Origin: SZUA-100 sp965248135
GTDB taxonomy: Bacteria > Pseudomonadota > Alphaproteobacteria > Rhizobiales > Rhizobiaceae
Assembly: GCA_965248135.1 (NCBI GenBank)
Contig: CBDFIN010000004.1
Location: forward strand, 1 to 41,623
Direction of reading: 5' to 3'
DNA length: 41,623 bases
How positions within the stretch are numbered: position 1 is the first letter of the stretch; the number at the start of each line of letters is the position of its first letter. Shown piece by piece: positions 8,800 to 15,775 of this stretch. The notes beneath the pieces are model-generated. The model made no database searches and was not told the DNA's origin. It worked only from the letters and a program-made list of their open reading frames with translations. The position numbers and the translations under genes are program-made.

Positions 8800-8813
8800 T
8801 TGCATGAATGCAA
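8800..8813. promoter_or_regulatory. Candidate operator palindrome
   Basis: TTGCAT-GA-ATGCAA is a perfect 6-bp inverted repeat with a 2-nt spacer, placed between the divergent dehydrogenase (start 8715) and thioesterase (start 8881) genes. It may bind a transcription factor controlling one or both. No regulator gene is adjacent, so this is weak evidence. Confidence 0.3.
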
Positions 8814-8880
8814 CACCGGCGCGAGCACGCACGATAGCAGAATTGCGCAAGGGGTCCAAAGCCAAAATGAGGGTTTGTTG

Positions 8881-9396
8881 ATGACAACTTTACAAAACAC
8901 CGGCCTGGTGGACGAGGCGTTGGTTAAATCGCCTTTGATGCAAATTGAGCCGGCGTGGATTGATTACAATGGCCATTTGAACATGGCCTACTACAACGTG
9001 CTGTTCGACCGGGCCTATGATGATGTTTGCGAATTGATCGGCCTTGGACCCGATTATGCAAAAAAACGGGGCCTAACCACCTATACCGGCGAAATCCATC
9101 TTCGCTATCTGCGTGAACTGCATCTCGATCATCCTGTTTATGGAACCTTTCAACTGATTGATTTCAACGAGAAATCTATGCATATTTATCAACAGTTATT
9201 GCATATGGACGGCTGGGTCGCGGCGACATGTGAGGGCATTTCGCTTCATGTCGACATGGGTGGACCAAAAGTTACTCCCTATCCAGATGATATCTATGCC
9301 AATATCGAGGCGCTGGCGGCCAAACAGGCATCGTTGGCGGTCCCCGATGCGGTTGGTCGGAAAGTTGAAATCAGGCGCAAGAAATCCGAGGCCTAG
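8881..9396 (+). CDS. Hotdog-fold acyl-CoA thioesterase
   Basis: A 171-residue thioesterase of the 4-hydroxybenzoyl-CoA/FadM-like group. The key motif WIDYNGHLNMAYYN holds the catalytic Asp, followed by VLFDRAYDD and the strand TTYTGEIHLRYLRELHLD. Such enzymes hydrolyse acyl-CoA esters in the cytoplasm. The overall pattern resembles the thioesterases encoded with carnitine degradation (betainyl-CoA type), but no carnitine genes are present here, so the substrate is open. I chose the ATG at 8881 with GAGG about 10 nt upstream; the frame stays open to 8767 without a convincing start. Its TAG stop (9394-9396) lies within the left end of a palindromic repeat. Confidence 0.8.
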   Translation: MTTLQNTGLVDEALVKSPLMQIEPAWIDYNGHLNMAYYNVLFDRAYDDVCELIGLGPDYAKKRGLTTYTGEIHLRYLRELHLDHPVYGTFQLIDFNEKSMHIYQQLLHMDGWVAATCEGISLHVDMGGPKVTPYPDDIYANIEALAAKQASLAVPDAVGRKVEIRRKKSEA

Positions 9397-9469
9397 TGGT
9401 TCTCGACCAACATTTGCCTCCCATTGCAGCGCCCATATTTGCAAATGTTGGAATCAAAAAAACCACTAG
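9393..9469. repeat. Palindromic repeat with CTAGTGG ends, copy 1
   Basis: Terminal arms CTAGTGGTT (9393-9401) and AACCACTAG (9461-9469) flank inner arms CCAACATTTGC (9407-9417) and GCAAATGTTGG (9441-9451), so the whole block folds into a long hairpin. Its left end supplies the thioesterase stop codon. Confidence 0.8.
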
Positions 9470-9482
9470 CAAGATATTGAAT

Positions 9483-9561
9483 CTAGTGGAATTTTTGAAT
9501 TTGACATTTGAAAATGAATGAAGCTGTGGGTGGGTGCCAAATGTCAAATTCATTCCACTAG
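9483..9561. repeat. Palindromic repeat with CTAGTGG ends, copy 2
   Basis: Terminal arms CTAGTGGAAT (9483-9492) and ATTCCACTAG (9552-9561) flank perfect 14-nt inner arms GAATTTGACATTTG (9497-9510) and CAAATGTCAAATTC (9538-9551). It shares the same outer 7 nt and similar architecture with copy 1, 13 nt upstream. Confidence 0.82.
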
Positions 9562-9620
9562 TGGACATTTGGCGAAATTGGGTGCTGATTTTGTCACAAA
9601 TACATGCAAAAACTAAACAC

Positions 9621-9661
9621 TACAGCGCCGGAGCGAATCAGTATGTTCGCTTTGCGCTGTA
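9621..9661. repeat. ACAGCGC-type intergenic hairpin
   Basis: TACAGCGC (9621-9628) pairs with GCGCTGTA (9654-9661), and AGCGAA (9632-9637) with TTCGCT (9646-9651). It resembles the CTACAGCGCCGCGCG-type repeat element I know from rhizobial genomes. It lies 65 nt before the ClC gene. There is no T-run, so it is not a standard terminator. Confidence 0.65.
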
Positions 9662-9726
9662 ACATGCTGATAGTCTTCAAATTTATGGCGCGGCTGAAAA
9701 AAGTGTTGAACCATGGTGTTTGAACC

Positions 9727-11358
9727 ATGCCCGAAATAATCCGCCGCATATCGTCGCTCATGATTCAATGGGTGCGGCCCAATATTTCGATTTATCTCTC
9801 CAGTCGGCAGCCGCAATTATGGCTATTGTCACTGCTGGTTGGTCTGCTGGTTTCAGTGGCCGCCATTGTATTTCGTGAAACCATCGGCCTGGTGCAACTC
9901 GTGTGGCTAGCCGACAGGTCGGAAAGCGTCGCCTCAGCGGCGCGACAGGTGCCGTGGTATGTGGTTTTATTGACCCCTGCGCTTGGAGGATTATTGATCG
10001 GGTTTGCGCTCTCCTTGCTTGAATCGAAACGTACCGGTGGCGCAGCAGATGTGATCGAGGCACGTGCGATGGGTGGCCGAAATCTTGCATTCTGGCCAGG
10101 AGTGTGGTCGGCATTGGTTACGGCATCTTCGCTCGGATTTGGCGCCAGCGCCGGGCGCGAAGGCCCGATTGTCCATCTTGGGGCGACGATATCTTCGTCA
10201 ATTGGTCATTCGTTGCGTATTCCTGCTTGGAGTCAGCGCACACTTTTGGCTTGTGGTGTTGCCGGCGCGGTATCCGCCTCGTTCAACGCACCTATTGCCG
10301 GAGCGCTGTTTGCCCATGAAGTGATCCTTGGACACTATGCAATGCGCTCTTTTGTGCCGATTGTTATCTCTTCGGTTTCTGGAACAATTTTATCACGTCA
10401 GTGGTTTGGTGAAGCGGCTGCGTTCGCTATTCCCCATCTTGGGGTCACTTCGTATTGGGAGTTTCCTGCTTTTGTTCTGCTCGGCCTGATATGCGCGATA
10501 GTCGGCATCATGTTTCAGTTTTCATTAATTGGCAGTGATTACGTGGCGCGCAATATTGAAATACCAATTTGGTTACGGCCGGCGATCGGTGGCATTTTTA
10601 TTGGTGCGTTGGCCCTCTACTTCCCGGAAATTCTCGGTGTCGGGTATGAGGCAACCGATTTGGCATTGCATGGTGAGCTACCACTAGCCGTGCTGATATC
10701 ACTTTTGGTGGCAAAAACCGTGGCTACGTCGATCACGCTGGCTTCGCGATTTGGCGGTGGCATAATTGCGCCGTCGCTTTACCTTGGAGCGATGGCCGGT
10801 GGTGCATTCGGCATTGTCGCCGCATCGGTATTCCCCGATCTTGCCTCCAGCCAGAGCATTTATTCGCTGATCGGCATGGGCGCCGTTGCCGCCTCGGTAA
10901 TCGGGGCGCCAATTTCAACTACGGTGATGATGTTCGAACTGACCGGCGGTTATGAGTTGGCCATCGCATTGTTGCTGACCGTGTCGATTTCTGCTGGTCT
11001 CAATCAGGCATTTCACGGCCGATCGTTCTTTCAATGGCAACTGGAAGCACGCGGACTATTGTTTCAGGACGGGCCGCATCAGTATTTGGTCAGAAATACA
11101 CGCGTGATTGATTTCATGACCCCCCTTCAGGCCGATGAAAAACCACCGACTTACGATCCGGCAGAAGACCCCCCGGCGCTGCAACAAGACGATACGCTGG
11201 AGCACGCACTTCGCATTTTCGATCAAGGTGGCCACGCCCGCCTTGCGGTAGTGGGCGAAGAAGACCAAAGCAAGATTTGTGGCTGGGCCAGCCAGGTTGT
11301 CGCATTGCGCTACTTCAACAAGGCGTTAATCGATGCCAGCAAGGAAGAACACCGGTAA
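9727..11358 (+). CDS. ClC family chloride channel, channel-like residues
   Basis: A 543-residue membrane protein with the ClC core (about residues 30-445, roughly ten or more hydrophobic helices) and a CBS-like C-terminal region (about 455-535). GREGP (residues 143-147) carries the gating glutamate E145, SFNAPIAGALF marks helix H, and GGGIIAPS the second anion motif. At the position of the proton glutamate E203 of the E. coli antiporter there is V199 (sequence HEV), as in animal ClC channels. The GSGIP motif is replaced by TGGAA, and the central tyrosine region reads RSFFQW. These substitutions suggest passive chloride conduction or altered coupling. Start at ATG 9727; a later ATG (MIQWV) is also possible. 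It is probably monocistronic. Confidence 0.9.
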   Translation: MPEIIRRISSLMIQWVRPNISIYLSSRQPQLWLLSLLVGLLVSVAAIVFRETIGLVQLVWLADRSESVASAARQVPWYVVLLTPALGGLLIGFALSLLESKRTGGAADVIEARAMGGRNLAFWPGVWSALVTASSLGFGASAGREGPIVHLGATISSSIGHSLRIPAWSQRTLLACGVAGAVSASFNAPIAGALFAHEVILGHYAMRSFVPIVISSVSGTILSRQWFGEAAAFAIPHLGVTSYWEFPAFVLLGLICAIVGIMFQFSLIGSDYVARNIEIPIWLRPAIGGIFIGALALYFPEILGVGYEATDLALHGELPLAVLISLLVAKTVATSITLASRFGGGIIAPSLYLGAMAGGAFGIVAASVFPDLASSQSIYSLIGMGAVAASVIGAPISTTVMMFELTGGYELAIALLLTVSISAGLNQAFHGRSFFQWQLEARGLLFQDGPHQYLVRNTRVIDFMTPLQADEKPPTYDPAEDPPALQQDDTLEHALRIFDQGGHARLAVVGEEDQSKICGWASQVVALRYFNKALIDASKEEHR

Positions 11359-11672
11359 ATAATCTGGCAAGGAACCCCATCCACAGTCCGGTCATCTGTT
11401 GCCGGCCAGAAAATTCAAGTGTCAAAAAGTGCCCGCATATCCGCGCGTTGGGATATATACCCAAAGCACTCAAAAATATGTGTTTTGGATATAAATGTTT
11501 TATTACTCCATAGATTTATCCGAAAAACGGTGACCGCTCTCCGGGTGCATGGAGAATAGATAAAAATAATCGTGGGCAACTCGATCTGACGATGATATCT
11601 TAAATTGCATCATTCCGGTTATCCACATCGACAACAGATTGGAGCTGGATATATGAAATGAGGAGAAGTTAC
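11359..11672. other. Intergenic region, no gene recognised
   Basis: About 310 bp between the ClC gene and a small membrane protein gene. It is AT-richer than its surroundings. A short hairpin (TTGGG, seven AT bases, CCCAA) occurs near 11448-11464. I see no terminator with a T-run, no RNA gene and no convincing promoter boxes. Confidence 0.5.
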
Positions 11673-11843
11673 ATGGATCTTAGTGCACCGACCAATCTTG
11701 TGTTCATCATATCCCTGGTGATTGCAGTCATAGGCATTCTCGCCGGACTTGGCATTCTTGCAATTATTCCTATCCCTGCGTTTTGGCTGGTCACAATTGC
11801 CTATATCGTGCTCGCCGCCGGGTGTTTGATGAAGGGAATTTAA
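11673..11843 (+). CDS. Small two-helix membrane protein
   Basis: A 56-residue hydrophobic protein: MDLSAPTN, a helix (about residues 8-28), a short IPIPAFW turn and a second helix (about 32-52), ending CLMKGI. Near-identical small proteins occur widely in alphaproteobacteria, but no function is known to me. The start at ATG 11673 is set by AGGAGA 8 nt upstream. The hairpin at 11949-11978 with a following T-rich stretch may be its terminator. Confidence 0.8.
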   Translation: MDLSAPTNLVFIISLVIAVIGILAGLGILAIIPIPAFWLVTIAYIVLAAGCLMKGI

Positions 11844-11918
11844 ACAAAACTAACAACCAGGCGATAATGGTAAGTGCCTGATTGGTTCTGTGTCACAGGT
11901 TTGGAGCAGAGCAAGAGC

Positions 11919-13214
11919 ATGCATCCAGTGACACAAGGCTTGGCCACCGCTCCCCGGGATTGGCACTCCCGGGGAAGCGTTTTATATTTTATAGTATTGT
12001 TTTTATTAAGTAATTTTCAGATATTTCCAGCTGCATTTTCGGCGCCCTCGAAAGCCGCAGTTGAACAAAAATTTCAACACTGGTTGCACAGTGATCTGCG
12101 TGCTGCCGCGATAGAGGCCGGAATTGCCGCAGGCACCTTCAATAAAGCAATTGCCCCCCTCACCCTCGACTGGAAATTGCCCGATCTGGCGCCGCCTGGC
12201 TGGGCAAAAAAAACCATTTCACAAAAGCAGGCTGAATTCCGCGCACCGGCCCGTTATTTCAATCAACGCTCCATCAACACGCTGGTTAAACGCGGCCGCA
12301 CCCAGTTGAAAAAATGGCACCGCACGCTCGGCCGTATCGAGCGCCGATATAGGGTGCCGCGCCGAATCATTGTTGCGATATGGGGTCGCGAATCAGGCTT
12401 CGGCCGGGTGAAAATGCCAAAAAATGCCATCCGATCCCTGGCGACAGAGGCCTTTATGGGCCGGCGTAAGGCATTATTTCAATCCGAACTTCTGGCCGCA
12501 CTCAAGATAATTGCCAGTGGCGATATCCAGCCCACACGCATGGGAAGCTCCTGGGCGGGCGCATTGGGTCAGCCACAATTTCTCCCGTCCAAGTTTCACC
12601 AATACGCGGTAGATTTCGATCGGGATGGCCGTCGCGACATTTGGAATTCCGTTCCGGACGCCCTCGCCTCGATCGCCAACTATCTGGCCAAGCACGGTTG
12701 GCAGCGTGATCGCGACTGGGGTTTTGAGGTTAGAATTCCGGCATCGGTACCGTGTTCTTTGGGGGGACCGGACAGCAAAAAGACCATTGCAGATTGGCGT
12801 TCAATGGAAGTCATGCGTGTATCGCGAAAATCATTCCCGGCGCATGAGAAACCGCGGCGCGGCTACTTGCTGTTTCCGGCTGGCCGATTCGGACCGACAT
12901 TTGTCACTACACCCAATTTCTACGTGCTGAAAAAATATAATGAGTCAGATGTCTACGCCATGTTCGTTGGTCATCTGGCCGATCGTATGGCCACCAATAA
13001 ACCCTTCAAGACCAAATGGCACAGGCTTGAAGCTCTGTCGCGCAGCACTGTGCGCCAAATGCAAAAAAAGCTGATCGCCAAAGGCTATGATGTTGGCGGC
13101 GCCGATGGATTTATCGGTTACAAGACCCGCACCGCAATCGGCATGTGGCAACACGCCCATGGCAAGAAAGAGACCTGTTTTCCAGACCGGGCACTGGTCA
13201 AAGCCCTGCGATAA
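11919..13214 (+). CDS. MltB-type lytic murein transglycosylase
   Basis: This enzyme cleaves peptidoglycan glycan strands in the periplasm, forming 1,6-anhydromuramyl ends. A hydrophobic segment VLYFIVLFLLSNFQIFPAAF then APS looks like a signal peptide. The SLT_2/MltB catalytic domain follows: RRYRVPRRIIVAIWGRESGFG with the catalytic Glu (about residue 158), FQSELLAALKII, MGSSWAGALGQPQFLPSKF and SIANYLAKHGWQ. The C-terminus (about 365-425) is a PG_binding_1 domain (VRQMQKKLIAKGYDVGGADGFIGYKTRTAI). The start is uncertain: GTG 11874, ATG 11919 (chosen), or a TTG near 11997 if the hairpin at 11949 ends transcription from upstream. Codons before the hydrophobic segment overlap that hairpin. Confidence 0.88.
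   Translation: MHPVTQGLATAPRDWHSRGSVLYFIVLFLLSNFQIFPAAFSAPSKAAVEQKFQHWLHSDLRAAAIEAGIAAGTFNKAIAPLTLDWKLPDLAPPGWAKKTISQKQAEFRAPARYFNQRSINTLVKRGRTQLKKWHRTLGRIERRYRVPRRIIVAIWGRESGFGRVKMPKNAIRSLATEAFMGRRKALFQSELLAALKIIASGDIQPTRMGSSWAGALGQPQFLPSKFHQYAVDFDRDGRRDIWNSVPDALASIANYLAKHGWQRDRDWGFEVRIPASVPCSLGGPDSKKTIADWRSMEVMRVSRKSFPAHEKPRRGYLLFPAGRFGPTFVTTPNFYVLKKYNESDVYAMFVGHLADRMATNKPFKTKWHRLEALSRSTVRQMQKKLIAKGYDVGGADGFIGYKTRTAIGMWQHAHGKKETCFPDRALVKALR
11949..11990 (+). terminator. Terminator-like hairpin inside the next ORF's 5' end
   Basis: CCCCGGGA (11952-11959) pairs with TCCCGGGG (11967-11974) across a 7-nt loop, extended by GCT/AGC with one bulge, then GTTTTATATTTTATAG. It looks like a rho-independent terminator for the small membrane protein gene, yet it lies inside the annotated N-terminal frame of the lytic transglycosylase. 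Confidence 0.55.
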
Positions 13215-13270
13215 AGAAGCCCCGAGCCTCACCGCTTCAATTTGGCATCAAAAATCACCGCGCTTGAGCG

Positions 13271-13888
13271 CTATTGGGGAGCCGTACGCTGATAGAGCCA
13301 GACCCTGGCCGGAGGAACATTGCGAACAATCCAGTCGTAATGGCGCACCGAATAACTGCCGCGATTGGCAATGATTGGCGACATTGCCCCATAGGAGAAT
13401 TGCACCACTGGCCTTCCAACCGGCAATCGGTCGAGCAGTGATTCAACCAGCCTGATCCGGCTCGCTTGAGGAAAATTCAACAATGGCAGGGCAGATATAA
13501 CGGTATCAAACTGGTCTAAATTGACACCCGCTAGAGCCCGGTCAAGATCGAAGGCATCGCCATGAATGAAGTGCACACCGGGGTAAGCGATGTGAAGCTT
13601 TTTCATGAATTCATGCGAATACTCAACCGAATAAAGTTGGTTGGCTGGAATACCGGTAGCCAAAATAGCTTGGGTGATTGCGCCGGTACCGGGGCCCAGC
13701 TCCAGTACTGGCAAACCGCTTTCGGGCCTGATCAGCGAAGCCATACTTTTGGCAAGTCTGGATCCCGTCGGTACGATTGCACCGGTGGTCTTGGGGTTGC
13801 CGACCCATGTTTTGATAAAATGCAACTCGTCGTCAAATTTGTCCGACAACACACGCCCAAGCTTGTTAAACTGTAAATGCCTGTGCAT
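13271..13888 (-). CDS. PmtA-like SAM-dependent methyltransferase
   Basis: A 205-residue class I methyltransferase resembling the rhizobial/Agrobacterium phospholipid N-methyltransferase PmtA, which converts phosphatidylethanolamine stepwise to phosphatidylcholine at the inner membrane. Visible features are FIKTWVGNPKTTGAIVPTGS near the N-terminus (typical of this subfamily), the SAM-binding motif VLELGPGTGAIT, VEYSHEFMKKL and the segment DTVISALPLLNFP. The start ATG at 13888 has GGAGAG 5 nt upstream; the frame extends to 13939 without a better site. It follows soeC by 70 nt, so it may be on the same transcript, though no functional link to sulfite is evident. The substrate is not proven by sequence: related methyltransferases of rRNA or small molecules exist. 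Confidence 0.78.
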   Translation of the reverse strand: MHRHLQFNKLGRVLSDKFDDELHFIKTWVGNPKTTGAIVPTGSRLAKSMASLIRPESGLPVLELGPGTGAITQAILATGIPANQLYSVEYSHEFMKKLHIAYPGVHFIHGDAFDLDRALAGVNLDQFDTVISALPLLNFPQASRIRLVESLLDRLPVGRPVVQFSYGAMSPIIANRGSYSVRHYDWIVRNVPPARVWLYQRTAPQ

Positions 13889-13958
13889 TCTGCTCTCCTT
13901 CATCGGCATATTGATCTTGCGTGCACCCCAATGAATCACAATCCTTTAACCAGCTAAT

Positions 13959-14984
13959 TTAGCAAATATCATGGCGGGCGTCATATCGGCACTGTTTTTT
14001 TTTCAATAATTTCGCTCGATGCGAATAATTTCTCACGTCACGTCGAGGTTCAAACCTTTTCAGTGCATCGCCACCGTAGTAAAGAGAGGCAGAATGTTTG
14101 GCATTGGCAAAAAACAGCCAGCGCTCGACCATCAAACCGGCCATGTGAGCCATGAAAGCCAAAGTGAATAAGATCGCTGATGTGGGTGCACCAAGGGCGA
14201 TCGCGAAGGCATAGGCAATCACCGGCACCACCAGGCCAAGAACAACAGCGAATCTCCATAATTTTTGTGCGTGTTTGCGCGCTACTCGATAAGCCATCTC
14301 GTGCGTGAGATAATTGTCCATCATATGCGGCGGTTCCAGCAATCGTACTTTGCCGAGATGGCCAAGGCCGGTCGCTGTCTCCATTGAAGAACCGCCAAAA
14401 CCCAGATTTTGTCGGGCATTCCAGCGCCATTTCAACAGCCATGCGATCAACAGCGCCAGCAATGCCAATTGAGCGATGTCGAGCGAAATTCCAATAAACA
14501 TTGCCATCAATGCCGAAAGCAGCAACCCGCCGCTGGCTATACTGAAGCTCAAATAGACTGCCGGTGTTAACCAGGTGTGCCACAGATTAATGGTCCGCAA
14601 GGAGGCGTAGATCATGGCAGTGAAAAACACCGTGATCACGCTAAGAATTGCACCAAGAAGCCCGATCCACAGATAGCCTGTATCGAAATATAGAACCAAA
14701 AACGCCTGGGTAAACAACGGGATGAAAGCCAGTATCGAGGAAACACCTTCGCGCGACAGCCAACTGGTCCGCCACTGGGAGAAAGCATGTATGGCGTTTC
14801 TACGATTTCCCAGATGAAGTGTTGACGAAAGCAGGCCAGCAACAATCAGCGTCAGTGCCAGAATATAGCCCGCCTTCGCTACGATGGACGAATAATCGAT
14901 CAACCCAACACCCAACCACGCGGCAAGACCGTATCCGGCGCCGGAAAACATTGTAAAGACGATAACTGAAAACGCCGGATGCAT
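13959..14984 (-). CDS. soeC: Membrane anchor subunit of sulfite dehydrogenase (DmsC family)
   Basis: A 341-residue polytopic protein with about eight hydrophobic helices, of the DmsC/NrfD-like anchor family. It begins MHPAFSVIVFTMFSGAGYG, typical of DmsC proteins, and contains LLSSTLHLGNR and AFSQWRTSWLSREGV, the conserved family motif. In SoeABC it holds the two catalytic subunits on the cytoplasmic face and passes electrons to quinone. The ATG shares one base with the soeB stop codon, so translation is coupled. The last ~35 residues are basic (FEPRRDVRNYSHRAKLLKKK). The soeC rather than plain dmsC assignment rests on the xsc and tauE neighbours. Confidence 0.85.
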   Translation of the reverse strand: MHPAFSVIVFTMFSGAGYGLAAWLGVGLIDYSSIVAKAGYILALTLIVAGLLSSTLHLGNRRNAIHAFSQWRTSWLSREGVSSILAFIPLFTQAFLVLYFDTGYLWIGLLGAILSVITVFFTAMIYASLRTINLWHTWLTPAVYLSFSIASGGLLLSALMAMFIGISLDIAQLALLALLIAWLLKWRWNARQNLGFGGSSMETATGLGHLGKVRLLEPPHMMDNYLTHEMAYRVARKHAQKLWRFAVVLGLVVPVIAYAFAIALGAPTSAILFTLAFMAHMAGLMVERWLFFANAKHSASLYYGGDALKRFEPRRDVRNYSHRAKLLKKKQCRYDARHDIC

Positions 14985-15775
14985 TAGCCGTCTCCCTTTG
15001 CACTGTTATCACGGTCAAGACTCGACAATGCGCGGTCAACCCAGCCGAAGAAACCATCGACCTTTTCGGCGCTTGCCTGCCGATTGATATCGGCCATCGC
15101 AGCCAGCGGCTGGCGCTTTCTGGGTGGAAGATATTTGTTGACCGGCTTGTTACCCTGCTCAGGCATTAGATCAAATCCACCGCGTTCTTCGACAAGTTTT
15201 GAGACATCCGAATGCTGATCGCCCAGATCGCCAAAATGCCGCGCACCCGCCGGACAAGTGCGCACACAGGCCGGAATACGGTCTTCTTCAGGCAGCGAGT
15301 TGTTGTAGATGCGGTCAACACACAAGGTGCATTTTTTCATCACACCGGCAGCGACGTCGAGCTCGCGCGCGCCATAAGCGCAAGACCAGGCACACAGACC
15401 ACAGCCCATGCACAAATCTTCGTCCACCAGCACAACGCCGTCTTCCCCACGCTTGTAGGATGCGCCTGTAGGGCACACCGTCACACAGGGCGCATCCTCA
15501 CAGTGCAAACACGATTTCGGCAAATGCACCACCCGAGCTTCGCCGGCCTTGCCAATTATTTCACCCTGATCCGGCGTAATCTCGAATGTGTGGATGCGGT
15601 TGAGAAAGGTTCCAACCGGATTGGCGCCATAGGCGTCATTGTCTGACAGCGAATTACCATAGCCGCCGGTGTTCCATTCCTTGCAATTTATCACGCAGGC
15701 ATGACAGCCGACACAGGTGTCAAGATCGATCACCAGGCCAAGCTTTTTCGCCGTATTGGCAGGAAGCGCCGTCAT
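14984..15775 (-). CDS. soeB: Iron-sulfur subunit of sulfite dehydrogenase
   Basis: A 263-residue ferredoxin-like electron-transfer subunit with four cysteine groups for four [4Fe-4S] clusters: CVGCHACVINC near the N-terminus, CLHCEDAPCVTVCPTGA, CMGCGLCAWSCAYGA, and CTLCVDR with CVRTCPAGA. It transfers electrons from the molybdenum subunit to the membrane anchor. There is no signal peptide, so it is cytoplasmic. The start ATG at 15775 overlaps the soeA stop by 4 nt (ATGA) and has AGGAG 8 nt upstream, better than the GTG at 15784. A ~40-residue C-terminal extension beyond the last cluster is present, as in SoeB-like proteins. Alternative: a DMSO reductase beta subunit (DmsB), made less likely by context. 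Confidence 0.88.
   Translation of the reverse strand: MTALPANTAKKLGLVIDLDTCVGCHACVINCKEWNTGGYGNSLSDNDAYGANPVGTFLNRIHTFEITPDQGEIIGKAGEARVVHLPKSCLHCEDAPCVTVCPTGASYKRGEDGVVLVDEDLCMGCGLCAWSCAYGARELDVAAGVMKKCTLCVDRIYNNSLPEEDRIPACVRTCPAGARHFGDLGDQHSDVSKLVEERGGFDLMPEQGNKPVNKYLPPRKRQPLAAMADINRQASAEKVDGFFGWVDRALSSLDRDNSAKGDG

Noticed and set aside
11371..11400. GGAAC...GTT resembling an EcfG general-stress promoter
   Set aside because: The gap between the two boxes is about 22 nt, too long for that consensus.
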